64,000 nucleotides of DNA from Tolypeutes matacus (Eukaryota > Chordata > Mammalia > Cingulata > Chlamyphoridae): the NCBI GenBank assembly GCA_026826555.1, contig JAKSZT010054001.1, forward strand, positions 2,800,381 to 2,864,380, given 5' to 3'. Under the pieces are notes generated by a model. That model was not told where the DNA came from, did no database searches, and was given only the letters and a program-made list of their open reading frames with translations. Position 1 is the stretch's first letter, and each line of letters starts with the position of its first letter. Both the position numbers and the translations under genes were made by a program. Positions 23,258-35,266 of this stretch are shown here, one piece after another.

Positions 23258-23413
23258 GATCTCACGCACAAGCATGAGTTGGGAACAAGGAGAGTCCAAG
23301 AAAAAGAAGGTAAATATCAATCAAGAAAGAATGAGTACATTGGGTTATTGAAGGAAATGGAGAGAAAAAGAATGAGGAACTGTTATGATAAGCTGACATA
23401 GAAAAACTATGAA

Positions 23414-23830
23414 ATGGGGGCGGATATGGCTCAAATGGTTGGGCGTCCGTCTGCCATATGGAGGGACCTGAGTTCGATCCCCGGGAACTCCCGGTAAAAT
23501 AAAAAATATATAGAAGGCGCTCATGCTGCCAGGCCCCATGCATGGGCGTGCCCCCAGTCCCCACCGAGCCACACAGCAAGATGATTAGCTAACGGGAGAG
23601 AGACACGGGGGAGAACCAAGACGAGCCTCGCCAAAAAAACAGGAACTGAGGTGGCGCAGGTGGCAGAATGCCTCTCTCCCACATTGGAGGTCCCCAGTAT
23701 TGAATCCCTGTGAAGACTAGAGGAGAAGGATGAGAAGAGAGGGCAGGAAACAGACACACAGAATTGCCAAAACAGCAAACAGAGGGGAGGGCAGGTAAAA
23801 ATGGGTAAAATAAATCTTAAAAAAAAAAAA
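23414..23830 (+). repeat. Composite (dimeric) SINE
   Basis: The left half is a DAS head of the catatgg subtype (gggggcggatatggctcaaa, gttcgatccccgggaactcc). A GC-rich linker with catgcatgggcgtgccc follows. The right half begins ggaactgaggtggcgcaggt and matches the free SINE at 11020. The flanks actatgaa (23406-23413) and gctatgaa (23831-23838) look like its target duplication, which makes the whole 417 bp a single inserted unit. Confidence 0.8.
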
Positions 23831-23839
23831 GCTATGAAG

Positions 23840-24804
23840 GAAAAACAGACATAGCCAAGAAAAAATGATAAGAGAATAACTTTGGAGAAGCAGAAAGGAA
23901 ACGATAACATAACATGATAATAAAAGAGATGATAAGGGAAAGTTCCTCTTCATAGGAGAAGTTCAGCAAATAAATAAAAGGAATGATAAAATTAGAATAC
24001 CACTGTTTTGTAACCCCTAATAAAATAATGGATCTAAGCAGCAATCATCAATAGTTGCTAAAACCATTAGGTAAAAAGCTAATAAGGAGCTTTACAATGG
24101 ATGGATCAGGCTAACAATACCTGAATCCATTGATCTTATTATCACAGAGAAAGATAACCAGACATATATGCCTTGTGACATAAGGTTTTTTTAAAAAGTA
24201 CACAATAATCTATAAAGTATCCTTTCAAAAAAAACTAAAGCCAAATCTGATCAAGCCTCTAGTTTTAATTCATTGCTCATAACACAGGGTACAGGAACAT
24301 GTTAAACAGCACCACAGAGGTGAAACCAACAAAATCCAAAATGTGAAAAACTCCAAAGGACAAACCTAGTTTATTCAACAAATAAATTATAAGGGGGAAA
24401 AAAGAACAGCAAGACAAGGAACTATATTAAAAGACACTTAGGAAACATATCAATTAAATGCAATATGTGGACCTTGTTTAGATCTTGATTTAAACAAAGC
24501 AACTATTCAAAACAATAACTCTTTATGGGACATTGAGGAAAATGTGAATACTAATGTATATTTAAGTATATAAAGGAATTATTAATTTTAGGTATAATCA
24601 TGGAATTGTGGTTAACACAACAAAAATTTGGCCTTATTCTTTAGAGATATATACATATACATACATTTATAGACAAAATGATACAGAATTTATTTCAAAT
24701 TAGTATGGAAGAAGGTGCAGGGAGCACTGATATAGATTAAATAAAATTGGCTATGTATTAACTGTTGAACCTAGGTGATAGGTGCATGAAGGTTCATTAT
24801 ACTA
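23840..24804. other. Intron sequence, nothing recognised
   Basis: AT-rich, no repeat I can name and no gene-like frame. Some phrases (gaattgtggttaacacaac) may be from an old L1 3'UTR. Confidence 0.5.
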
Positions 24805-26110
24805 CTCTATAATTTTGTTTTTAACTTTTTAATGTGGTAACATATAAAACAAAATTTCCCATTTTAGCCATTTTTAAGTGCACAGTTCAGTGGTATTAAT
24901 TACATTCACAATGTTGTGCTATGATCACCCATTACCAAAACTTTTCCATCACTCCAAACAGAATTTCTATACCCATTAAACAATAACTTCCCATTCTCTC
25001 TTCCTCCCAGGCCCTGGAAACCTCTAATCTACTTTCTGTCTCTTTAAACTTGCCTATTCTAGATATTTCATATAATATTTATCCTTTGTATCTGGTTTAC
25101 TTCACTCAACATAATGTTCTTAAGGTTCATTCATGTTGTAGCAGAACTTCATTCCTTTTTATAGCTGAATAATATTCCATTGTCCACACCACATTACCCA
25201 TTCATCCGTTGACGGACACTTGGGTTGTTTTTACTTTTTGTTTATTATGCATAATGCTGTGAGGAACATTGCTGTACAAGTATCTGTTCGAATCCCCATT
25301 TTCAATTCTTTGGGATATGTACCTAGGAGTAGAATTGCTAGATCATATGGTAATTCTAGATTTAACTTTTTGAGGAACCACCATACTGTTTTTCATAACA
25401 GCTGCACCATCTTACATTCCCACCACCAACATACAAGGTCTCCAATTTCTCTGCATCCTCACCAACACTTTTGATATTCCGTTGTTTATTACTATAGTCA
25501 TGCAAGTAAGTGTGAATCTCACTGTGATTTTGATTTGCATTTTTCTAATGGCCAGTGATGTTGAGCATCTTTTCCTGTGCTTACTGGGCACTTAAGAAAT
25601 GTCTGTTCAAATTCCATTTTTTAATTGGGCTGTCAATTTGTTGTTTAGCTGTAGAAGTTCTTTATATATTTGGGATATCTAACCCTTACCAGATGAATGA
25701 TTTCCAAATATTTTCTCCTATTTTCTGTAAACTTTTTCACCTTCTTGATAATGTCTTTTGATTGCACAAAAATTTTAAGCTCCAATGAAGTCCAATTTGT
25801 ATATTTTTTCTTTGTTGCTCATGCTTTTGGTGTCATATCTAAGATCTCCTTGATAAATCCAAGATCACGAAGATTTGCCCCTATGTTTTCTTCTAAGAGT
25901 TTTACAGTTTTAGCTCTTATATTTAGGTCACTGATCTATTTTGAGTTAATTTTTTACATAGTGTAACATAGTGGTTCATTGGTTCATCTTTCCTTTTTTG
26001 TTGTTGTTTTTTTTTGTTTTTCATATGGACAATTTCACCAGCAATTTCCCCATTTGATGTACATATCACCCTCGTCAAAAATCAGTTGGCTATTTTGGTA
26101 TATGTTTTAA
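24805..26110 (-). mobile_element. 5'-truncated L1, minus strand
   Basis: Antisense L1M-type 3'UTR (tcccattttagccattttta, tgttgtgctatgatcaccc) leads into the antisense ORF2 C-terminal region (ggctgaataatattccattg-like text at 25163, gggatatgtacctaggagta, gcatttttctaatggccagt). It ends near ttggctattttggtatatg, where the reverse transcription stopped or later sequence replaced it. Confidence 0.85.
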
Positions 26111-26134
26111 ATGTCCATTATAAAAATATTTAAA

Positions 26135-26292
26135 ATAAGAAAGAAAGAGAGAGAGAGTAAAGAGAGAAAGAGAGAAAGAAAAAGAAGGAAGAAAAAGAGG
26201 GAAGAAAAGGGAGGGAGGGAGGGAAAGAAAGAGAGAAAGAAAACAAAAAGAAGGAGAGGAGGAAGGGAAGGAGGAAGGAAGGAAGGAAAGAT
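26135..26292 (+). repeat. Polypurine (GA/GGAA)n microsatellite
   Basis: About 158 bp of almost pure purines built from GAAA, GAGA and GGAA words. The open frames on both strands here are low-complexity and not genes. Confidence 0.95.
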
Positions 26293-26309
26293 CATCCTTT
26301 GAAGACTAC

Positions 26310-26877
26310 TGTAGCAGTTTGGAAGTTTGATGTACTTATGAATTCCAAAACTAGATATTGGATCATGATTGTAAACTGGTCTGCTAATCTGGGCATGTTT
26401 AAGTCATGATTAGGGCGTTAAAGGGGCCACATCAGTAGGGTATTGAGCCCCACCCCTTGGTGGGGCGGGAATCAAGTATAAAAGCCATGGCAAAGGGCAG
26501 TTTGGAGCAGTTTTGATGTTGGAGTTCTGGTGAGGAAGGAGAGAAGGCCCAGGATAGAGTCAAGCCATTCGCCTGAGAGTTCACAGCTGGCCTTGTGGAC
26601 AGAAGCAAAGCTTAGAGAGCCTCATAGTCTACAGCTGACCTTGTGGAGGAAACAGAGGAGCTAAACCTGGAGAGAAACACAGCCCCGGGAAGAGAGGAAC
26701 CCAAGAAGCCTGAACCCTGGCAGCTGTCTTGCTCCAAAACGTGGCAATGGACTTTGGTGAGGGAAGAAACTTATGCTTTATGGCCTGGTAACTGTGGACT
26801 TCTACCCCAAATAAATACCCATTATAAAGACCAACCAATTTCTGGTATTTTGCATCAGCACCCCTTTGGCTAATACA
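26310..26877 (+). mobile_element. Solo LTR, MaLR-like (copy 5)
   Basis: Starts tgtagcagtttgg and ends ctttggctaataca. An exact duplication actac lies at 26305-26309 and 26878-26882. It is closely related to copies 3 and 4 (gggccacatcagtagg, ccccaaataaatacccat). Confidence 0.92.
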
Positions 26878-27857
26878 ACTACTAACTACTGAAGCATTCT
26901 CAATTAACATACTGATTGAGCCCTATACATAGGCACCATTCTACATGCTAGAAACATAGTATAACAGGAAAGACAAGCATTTTTTAAAATCCCTACAACA
27001 CAGCTACTGACAAATAAAACACAATTATAACATAGTTGCTAATACAGAGGAAGAAATAATTAGAAACATAATTCCAGAGACTTATTAAAAATAGTTGACA
27101 AATATGGATATTAACAGTAAGCAAATGATGTAGTTAATGTTTTTTTAATCATCTTCCATTCTTCCTTCTTCTGATCCATAGCTTTCTGATATTGTCATAG
27201 TGAAAATTTTATTTACTTGCTTCCCTCTTTCCACACAAACACTGATTTTACGTTGTTTGGCAATTTTTAGTTTGTTTTAGGAAGGCTTAAAATCAAAATT
27301 GTGACAAACACATTTGGCATATCCCCTCCTTTAAAAAATGAAACCAAAAAAAAAAACCTTTCTACTATAACAACACAAAGCATTTGATTAAAAGAAAATA
27401 AATCTGGGCAATGTAAGGAAAAAAAATGAAGAAACAATAGCTTGAGAACTCCCCTGGATTATATTAGCTATCAAAGCCCAAATAGCCTTCTATAAAAGCA
27501 TAAAAATGAAAAAACTACTAAATTTAAATTTGATATACTGTCCTAGCCTATAATTACTGGTCATTTCCTACAAATTAGATGTTATTTGACAAGAAATTAT
27601 AAATAGACTTCTTTTTAAACTTAGTATAAAATCCATATTTTAAAAAGTAAACTATAAATTTTAATAGCTATTTATATACATACACATTTATAAGCAGCAG
27701 CTTGAGCATTTCAAAATAAAATATAAAAATATAACTATATGCATAGTTACTCTTTATTATCTTTTGTGAATTTACATTTTTAAAAGATCTTTTAAATTGC
27801 TAAGATATTTTAAACTTTTGACCAATATTTTAGTGTAACTGAGCACTGGATAGGTAA
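26878..27857. other. Intron sequence, nothing recognised
   Basis: AT-rich DNA without an open frame of note. The words atactgattgagccctatac and aggcaccattctacatgcta near 26910 may be an L2 or MIR tail on the minus strand. Confidence 0.5.
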
Positions 27858-27865
27858 CAATAGAG

Positions 27866-28058
27866 CAGGGGTTCTTAACCTCTTTTGTTACACGGACCTC
27901 TTTGCCAGTCAGGTGAAAACCACAGACCTCTTACTAAGTCCACACTATACTGTGTATTATTGAATAAATATATCACATCCGCACCAACATGTCCCACAAG
28001 AAATGTTTTTTTTTATTATTTAAATTCAAGCTCATGGACCCCTTGTTAAGAACCCATG
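27866..28058 (+). mobile_element. hAT-type non-autonomous DNA transposon (Charlie-like)
   Basis: Terminal inverted repeats: caggggttcttaac on the left, and gttaagaacccatg, whose complement is catgggttcttaac, on the right. The 8-bp caatagag at 27858-27865 and 28059-28066 is the duplication hAT transposases make. At 193 bp it has no transposase gene. Confidence 0.9.
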
Positions 28059-28330
28059 CAATAGAGGAAGGCACAAATGAAAGATGTGTGCTGTGGCAAA
28101 GAAATTAATAGATGTAATCTGAGAATGAGCCATTCTGCTTCATGAAAAAGCAAGAGGTCAGAAACCAACTTCTAGGTCGCAATAACATTCTAAGTAACAT
28201 TTCAGATATTAGATGGAAAATAAAAAAAACATTGTTTAATAGAAATACAATTTTCATCACATGACCTAGTTTCCCACGTAAGACTTCAAAGTTCAGAAAA
28301 GCATAAGGGAAAAAAATGAAATAAATAAAT

Positions 28331-28416
28331 TTGTTTGTTTGGGAGGTACCGGGGATTGAACCTGGGACTTCACACATGGGAAGCATGTGCTCACCAACTG
28401 AGCCACATCCACTCCC
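28331..28416 (-). repeat. DAS-type SINE
   Basis: gggaggtaccggggattgaa, catgggaagcatgtgctcac and gagccacatccactccc are the minus-strand head of the gggaagcaggc subtype. The tail is the short tttgtttgtttg. Confidence 0.85.
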
Positions 28417-28849
28417 AATAGAGGAGTCTTAAACTACTTATAAAACTGATATTGGGTGATAGGATTTAGCAGGCACAATTTTGGTGTGTGGTATTTCTAA
28501 AAACATCCAACTCTGAACTCTGTAACAACCCAGTTCAATCTTATACTGTAACTTGCTGAATCTTCAAACAGAAGCAGCCTATACAGAGAGCAAGCTTCTG
28601 TGCAAGGGTGAGCAGACCCAACATCAGGCAATGTAGTCTGGGTATGACTGCTGCTTTGTCAATTGTTCTGGCAGCAGCAGGAATCTACATCAATCTCAGG
28701 AGGCAAAATTTATTAAAAAGAACATCATGTACTGCACCCTTAGAAAACTGACCAGCTAAAACAACAGTGACCAAGAAAGAAAATCAGATGAATGAAGCAT
28801 TGGAAAAAGAGAGATTTTTTTTATTAGCAATAAAAAATGAAGCTGAAGT
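28417..28849. other. Intron sequence, nothing recognised
   Basis: No repeat or frame stands out. It separates a SINE from a MIR copy. Confidence 0.45.
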
Positions 28850-29010
28850 GTTCGATATTAATTTCTTATAAACAAAGGAAGAAATAATGAGGCCCAAACA
28901 TTAAGAGGTACATACATAGTTCTAGGTCAGATGACGACTAGAACCCTGTCCTTCTGATTGCTAGCCCTGTATTCTTTTCACTACATAGCACTGCCTTCTC
29001 TTTCAATATC
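28850..29010 (-). repeat. MIR SINE, degraded
   Basis: Reads as antisense MIR: aatgaggcccaaacattaag, gttctaggtcagatgacgac, ccctgtccttctgattgc, cactacatagcactgcctt. A second MIR-like trace, cttgcccaaggtcacacatg, lies at about 29137-29156. Confidence 0.7.
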
Positions 29011-30220
29011 TTTATTAGACCATTATTAAAACAACTTGCACTTACTGCAGACATTGGGAAGGCAGGTCAGAAGTGTACATCCCAATGAACTTGTCCAATG
29101 ACCCCAAGAGAATTTGGGCTACAGCCACTACTCCACTTGCCCAAGGTCACACATGTTTCCAGACAGAAAAAAATCTAAAAGAACCCATACCTTTTCAGTC
29201 CCAATCCCACATACTTTGGCTTCCAGAAAAAGAAATTTCTGTCTAAAGCCCCGAACCCTCAGGTAAAAGTGTTCTCTTCACAAACACAAACACCTCATTT
29301 GACGTTATTCCCCTCATATTTGTCAATAGGAATACCATGCTAGTCTTCTTGTTCTGGGCCTACAATATCTTGTATGGTTTCATCAATCTAAGGTCATAAT
29401 CTGTGGTGTTAGCCTGTTCCAAATACCCTTCATAATTACCTTTCTTTCTCACCTGTTAAGAACCCTAAAAAGCATCCCAAATCCTCTGAGGTTCACATTC
29501 AAATCATTAACACCAATGAGTGTTTGAATAAATTCAGAGATAAGCATATTAAACATCCATTAAATTTTTATATTCTTTTTTAGAATTTTTTTCCATATAA
29601 CTTTTTAATACTTAAAACCTCATTTATATTTTAGCACATATATTTGCCCCCAAACAATCTAGACTCTCATTAAATCATAAAGACTTTGAAAGAGGGTGAA
29701 TTTGTCATATAAATACTTTACATGTAGATGTAATACCACATCATACAAAATATGTACTTTTCCCTAAAATTATGTGAAATGTTATTTGTTTTTTCTCTAT
29801 TCTTCCCAATATACCCTTTTCTAACTGTATCCAATCCTTAAAATAACTTGAAAAAAATGCAACATAAATGAACCTAATTAAAGCAAACTCTACACCCCAA
29901 AGGAACAAATCCCTAATGGCATTTGCTCCAAGAATTATTGCAGAATAGTTTGAAGAAAAAAAAAAAAAAAGGTAACATACTTCAAATGTGATATATTTCA
30001 AAGCACAAATTATATTAATATAATTCTCTAAATTTAAAAAACGCATACTAGATTACTAAAAACAATTAAATGACAACTGAACAACGAACAGTAATTTCAA
30101 ATAGCAAAAATGTCTTCTCTTTATTGAATGCCAATTATTCATTTCTGTCAACAATTTTCTTTCATAAGTCATAAATACACAGGCAGATTATCTACCTGAA
30201 AAATGTTCTGAGAAACTTAC
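29011..30220. other. MACROD2 intron 2, near the exon 2 donor
   Basis: Apart from the MIR-like trace near 29140, no repeat is identifiable. The sequence ends at the splice donor of exon 2 (minus-strand gtaagt from 30220 downwards). Confidence 0.6.
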
Positions 30221-30337
30221 CATCATTTTGGGTCTTCCCCTTCATCTCCTCCTTCCACGATGGGATGGTGTTCAGGAGAACATAGTCCCTCACATATTCT
30301 TTGCGTCTCTCCTCTATGGTCATCTTCAGTAAACGTT
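30221..30337 (-). CDS. MACROD2: MACROD2 coding exon 2
   Basis: MACROD2 is a macrodomain hydrolase that removes mono-ADP-ribose from proteins and cleaves O-acetyl-ADP-ribose in nucleus and cytosol. This 117-nt exon, read on the minus strand, sits between an acceptor (ttcgcaag, AG at 30339-30338) and a strong donor (gtaagt starting at 30220). It continues the split glutamate codon of exon 1 and encodes residues 16-54: ERLLKMTIEERRKEYVRDY, then VLLNTIPSWKEEMKGKTQND, ending one base into the next codon. The fragment matches the N-terminal segment before the macrodomain in mammalian MACROD2 as I remember it, with a few substitutions. Because 117 is a multiple of three, skipping the exon would keep the frame. 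The macrodomain exons lie beyond the left edge. Confidence 0.95.
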
Positions 30338-30594
30338 CTTGCGAAATAAAAGCATAATCTCCATTTGTATTTAACTTTTAAGCTCAGAAATTATTTTATA
30401 CTTTAAATATTAACCATGTTAAACTAGCCAAAGACCTGATATGGTCTCGAGGCACACCAGATACAATTCCAATGTCTCCATATATGAGTGTTTAAAAACG
30501 TGCCAAATCAATTCCATATTAGCAGGAAAATAAAATGGTCAGTGCCTGATGAGGAAGGCTCTTGTGTGATAGTCTGAGAAATAAGTAAAATCCC
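30338..30594. other. MACROD2 intron 1, acceptor side
   Basis: Single-copy-looking sequence next to exon 2. The acceptor-side pyrimidine tract (minus strand) is weak because the DNA there is agcataatct. Confidence 0.6.
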
Positions 30595-30745
30595 TTACTC
30601 TTTCAATCAGCATGTATCTACTGTATGTCAGATAATATGCTCATAAACTGCAAGTACAAAGGTGATGCTTAACCTTAAGGAGTTCACAGGACAAAAGGTG
30701 AAATGAATAGGTAAAAAATAATACTTACATAAAGTGAAATACAAA
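30595..30745 (-). repeat. L2 3' end, minus strand
   Basis: agcatgtatctactgtatgt, gctcataaactgcaagtac and cttaaggagttcacagga follow the order of an antisense L2 3'UTR. The body of the same or a similar L2 resumes at 31226. Confidence 0.6.
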
Positions 30746-30959
30746 ATGCCAAAATAAGTATGCACAAATGCTGAACACAAGAAATAGAGCCACCAAGACA
30801 CTTTCTCAATTCAATGCCATTAACAATAAAAATGCACTTTCAATTTAAAAATAGTTTCATGGAGATGATAAAAATACTACTTTAAAATACATCTTTATTC
30901 TAAGATTAAAATATAAAAATCTTAGATTAAAATATAAAAAAGAAAAAGCATCTTAAAAG

Positions 30960-31225
30960 TAATGATAGTAAATGTCATTTATAAAGAACTCACTGCCAGG
31001 TCTTCACATGGATAATCTCACTGAAATAATCTTGCCAAAAACTCAGTAAAATTGGTAGTATTATTATCCCTATTTTGCAGATTGGCAAATGAAGCACAGC
31101 AAAGTTAAGGAATTTGCTCAAAGTCACACAGCTTAAAAATGGTAAGCCAGATTAAAACTCAGGCAGATTTCTTCATTAGTCAGACACTATAGCCACTATT
31201 AACCACTATACTATACTACCTTCTC
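30960..31225 (-). repeat. MIR SINE, nearly full length
   Basis: Antisense MIR with its core: attattatccctattttgca, gaagcacagcaaagttaagg, tcaaagtcacacagctt and taaccactatactatactac. Confidence 0.85.
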
Positions 31226-32460
31226 AGGGAAAGCTCCCCAAAAGAGGTGATATGTATGCTGCTGGTTCATGAAGGATAGAATTTTGCCATGAAGGGGTAA
31301 GAAGTAAGAAGTAAGGGCATTTCAGACTAAATTTGCAATGTAAACAAAGGTAAGGAGATATGAATATTCAAATAGAGCTGCAAGATATGGTAGGAAAAAG
31401 AAAGTGGACATAAATGTCAAAAGTAGCTGGAAACATAAATCAAAACTATATAGAGATTTGTATGCCATGCTGAAGAGTTTAACCTTTATCTTATATTCCA
31501 AATGGAGTAATCATTATCACAGAAAGTATATAAAAGCTACCTACTAGGATGCAGAAAAAAAAAAAAAATTAGAAATTCTAGTCACATTTATTTTTAATCT
31601 AAAACAATAACATTAAGATTTACAAATATTCAATATATAAATTGATATAGGCATCCTCACTCAGTCTGTATGCCAGCTGTCATGTATTATATACTTTTCC
31701 TAAGGTCTTCAACAATGTAGAGAGAGGGACAATCATACTCTCACACTCTAATACTATCTCGGCATACTGCAAAGCATTGTAGTTTAGTTGAATGGATTTA
31801 AGGATGGTATCCAGTTTTGGGTAATCTAACCTTCATTAAACAATCAGTTTAAAAGATTCTTGCACAGAAATAAATTGTAGAAAAGTATTAATGTCAGCAC
31901 AAGTGAACAACAAATGGCAAGGCAAAATTTCTCCCACTCCTAGAACTAACTCTTCTTCAGTCACTTTAGGACAAAACAAAAAAGATATTTTAATCAGATG
32001 TTCCTTATTCAAATCACATTACTCAAGAGTCAATACCATATTAAGTTTAAAGTGACTATGGGACATTCAAGGAGTTGAAATTAAGAATCTAGAGCTCAGG
32101 AGAGAGGTCTATCTTAGAGACACACATTTTGGAAATTATCACCTAAATTTCTGATCTTAGAGGAAATGCATAGGAGGGAAGGATGGAGAGAAGTCAGGGG
32201 GTATGGAAGGAAGAAGGGGATTAAACTTCAAAAAAAAAAAAGAAAAACATTTAGGAGTGGGCACAAATAGGACAATGAAATAAAACTTAGATGTCACAGA
32301 GGTACAAACTGTGTCAAGGATCCAGTGGTATAGAAACCAGCAGAGAAAAGAGTTTTAATAAATAGAAGAAGGAAAATAGTGTCATCTGTTATAGAAAGGT
32401 CAAGAAGAATAAAGATTCATAAGTCACTGGTTTTATCAACTAGGCCATCAGCAGCACTGA
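31226..32460 (-). repeat. L2 fragments, minus strand
   Basis: Phrases typical of antisense L2 ORF2: gatttgtatgccatgctgaa with gagtttaacctttatcttat near 31455, and gtgtcatctgttatagaaag with gtcaagaagaataaagattc near 32380. Stretches between them (31560-32030) are too decayed to assign. Confidence 0.55.
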
Positions 32461-34260
32461 AAAGAAATCCAAGTGGTTAAAAGAGCACAAAATCTCAAAG
32501 AATACAGGAGATGGGATAAAGAGCACAAGCAGAAGGGTTAATCTTAGAAAAAGAAGAAAAGTGTCTCCTCTAAAATAGGAACAAAGCATAAAGCGCATTA
32601 TAAAGAACCAGATAAATGAGAATATGGAAGGAATGTTAGGGGTGTTCATATTATATGGCATGTATTTTCTCCAAGGATTAAAAGGCAATGTCACCTGTTT
32701 AGTATAGCAAGATAGGGTCTTGATGGGATGGTAAAAAAGTTTGGAATTATCACACTGAGGAGGAAACAGGAGATGACTAGTAGTTGCCAAAGCACCACTA
32801 AAAAAGCTCAGAACACTAATATATAGAATTATTACAATATTACTGAGCAGGCTGAAAGACATTATGAAGCAACTTGTTTCTGTAAATAGAAGGTTCCTAT
32901 AGGAATGCAACCGGACCTCTGTCATCCATTTATTTAAAGGTTTAAGTGCAGACATTTAGAACAAAAACAAGATGGAAAATAAGACAATAAAATAAACAAT
33001 GAGATCATTCAAGTTGTAATACTTGAAGTGATGATACACATTAAGTGGCTTTGAATTAAGGTATCAAAATGCTGGATGTAAAAGGTTTATTTACCATACG
33101 TGGACTTAAGAATTCCTTAGTTATTTGTTTAAACAATGAAACATGCCTAAGTCCACAGAACATACACAGATTCTTTGACATTACATAAAACTTTTCCTTA
33201 AAGAATGCTTCACCTTTATAATGAATCCTTTCTTTGTAAACCAAGCATATAAATAGGCAGACCTACTTATTACATGGTAAACGGAATTAAAATATGTTTA
33301 TAAAATGTCCTTTCACTGAGATGGGCAAGCTTTCCTTTAAGCTTTAAATAACAGTTGCAAAAATATCATGCCACAGGCTTTCCAATGGAATGAAAGGAAA
33401 AAGGAACCATTAGCTTCTTTAACACCAACTATTGTATTGGAAGAATTCCTTAGCTTCTTCTTGATGGTATAATATATATTTTATAACTAAATATTCCAAA
33501 AGTAGATGTCCTGATAAAACACTCTGGCATACAGTTAAGCCTTCAGATCACATTAACTTTTTCCTTTAACATTAAACTTCATGCAAAAATACCTTAGACA
33601 ACAGAAATTTACTTTGTTAAATGCCTTCTTTAATTATTGATTTGCTTTAGAAAATACTAATTTGATTATATTTTTCCCCAACTATTAGAAGAAGAAAAAA
33701 ATGAAAACATTAAAGACTCTAAAATGCTTGCTTGTCGCAGTCCAACTATATAAATGTTATAAGATTATAAGAACCAATATAACATTGTTACTTTAGGAAC
33801 ACTGTTTATCATTATGACAGAAACTGTTCCAGTAATCATATCATTTCATCAGTGATTCATGTTATTGAAAACATGTCTATCTCTTCCACCATTTTCCCTT
33901 CATTATAATCCATAATACAAAGCTAACATTTCAAGACCATCAAATAAAAATGGACATAACTAATTGTTCAAAGCTCACAAGGTAAACCCTTAGTGAAAGT
34001 GTGTTGAAACTAAAGTAACTGCTACTGCTAAAAAAGAGCAGAATTATTTTGTACTACTTTATATATCAGGCTAATTCTCTATGCTTTTGTTTTGGGACAC
34101 CATAATTTTTAGTTCTATATATTCCTGTAATTATCAAAAACATAATTAAATGGCATATAAGCTAATTTTCAATGCTACATTTCTGTAAAAGGTGTGAAGA
34201 GGGAGGAAAATAAAACAAAAACGCCAGACTCAAGTTTTACATTAAAATATGCTCACTATA
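32461..34260. other. MACROD2 intron 1, nothing recognised
   Basis: AT-rich. A 171-codon frame on the minus strand (32440-32955) shows no signal, domain or splice context and overlaps L2 debris, so I do not call it a gene. Confidence 0.5.
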
Positions 34261-34261
34261 A

Positions 34262-34425
34262 TGCCAGAGAGAAAGAAATGAGAAAAAAGGAAAGAAAGGA
34301 GGAAAAAGGAGAAAAGAGGAGGAAAGAGGAAGGAGAAAGGAAAGGAGAGGAGGAAGGAAGGCGTGGAGAGAAGAGAGAGAGGAGAAAAGAGGGAAGGGAA
34401 GAAGGGAGGGCAGGAACGCAAGCAT
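34262..34425 (+). repeat. Polypurine (GGAAA/GAGG)n tract
   Basis: About 160 bp of nearly uninterrupted purines about 400 bp outside the CpG island. It could adopt a triplex under superhelical stress. No coding value. Confidence 0.9.
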
Positions 34426-35162
34426 CAGTTTCTTAATGAATCAGTGTCACTGTCAATCTAGCTGATTTGGATAAGCCTTGACAGCACAAAAAGCGGGGGG
34501 ATGGGGGGTGTCACTCACAGAGAGTGACATCAGTCACACTCTCTTACTCCAAGCAACTTCGGACTCTGAATGGGGATGGCCTACGGAGAAAAGGAGCGCG
34601 GAGGAGAAAAGCCCATTCAGTCGTCTCTGAAGGCACTTAGCCTCAACAACTAGACGCTCGTTTTAGGTGTCCCCCTAGAGTTCCAGCTTTCAAAAGGCAC
34701 AATGCAGCGCAGAGGTGGGGACCCAGAAGAGAGACTGCCTCACAAATGCTGCCACTCTGCCAGCACGGACGTGGAGGGAGTCGGAGGCGAGGAGGGAAGG
34801 GGTGAGGGGGCAGGCAGGCGCAGCAGCTTCCGTGGGTACCGCGGCGGGCACGTGTGCGCGGGACCCCCCAAGCCTGGGGTCGGGGACTGCGGGATCCCAA
34901 CAAGTGGAGGCCGCATCCAGGGGCTGCGGCACATGGGTCCGGGAGTCCGGCGAGGGCTGCCCTGCCCGGGGATGCCCGGGCGCCGGAGGCGGGCAGGCGT
35001 GCGAGGGGTGTGCGCCCACACGTGCGCGAGCGGCAGGTGCCCGGGCGGCGCGTGCACGCCGGTGTGCGCGTGTGTACACACGCACCGGCAGGAGGCGGCA
35101 CCGGCCGGACGGGCGCGAGGCGGGAGTTGGGGCGGAGGGCACCGCAGCACACACATCCCTGA

Positions 35163-35199
35163 CCCCCACCCCCACCCCCACCCCCGCACCCGCACCCCC
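35163..35199 (-). promoter_or_regulatory. G-quadruplex-forming tract beside the MACROD2 5' splice site
   Basis: On the minus (coding) strand there are seven G-runs of 3-5 bases separated by 1-3 bases, the complement of cccccacccccacccccacc and what follows. The run starts about 21 bases into intron 1. The non-template strand and the nascent RNA would both be G-rich, the arrangement that favours quadruplexes and R-loops at the start of a gene. Confidence 0.85.
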
Positions 35200-35220
35200 A
35201 GGACCCGACGGGCCAGTTAC

Positions 35221-35266
35221 CTTTCTCCTCTCTCCACACCTTTTTCTTCTTGTTGCTGGGGTACAT
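35221..35266 (-). CDS. MACROD2: MACROD2 coding exon 1
   Basis: The minus-strand ATG at 35266-35264 opens MYPSNKKKKVWREEK, the N-terminus of mammalian MACROD2, and 46 nt later the donor gtaact begins at 35220. The last base, G, pairs with AA of exon 2 to give the next glutamate. The lysine run suggests a nuclear signal or nucleic-acid contact, but this is inference. An A at position -3 gives a fair initiation context. The same frame stays open upstream as far as a GTG at 35359, but there is no ATG there, so the start at 35266 is preferred. Intron 1 is 4883 bp. The gene continues leftwards out of the window, as expected for one of the largest mammalian genes (about 2 Mb in human). Confidence 0.95.

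Noticed and set aside
32440..32955. 171-codon frame on the minus strand in MACROD2 intron 1
   Set aside because: Overlaps minus-strand L2 debris and shows no domain. The hydrophobic character reflects T-rich codons.
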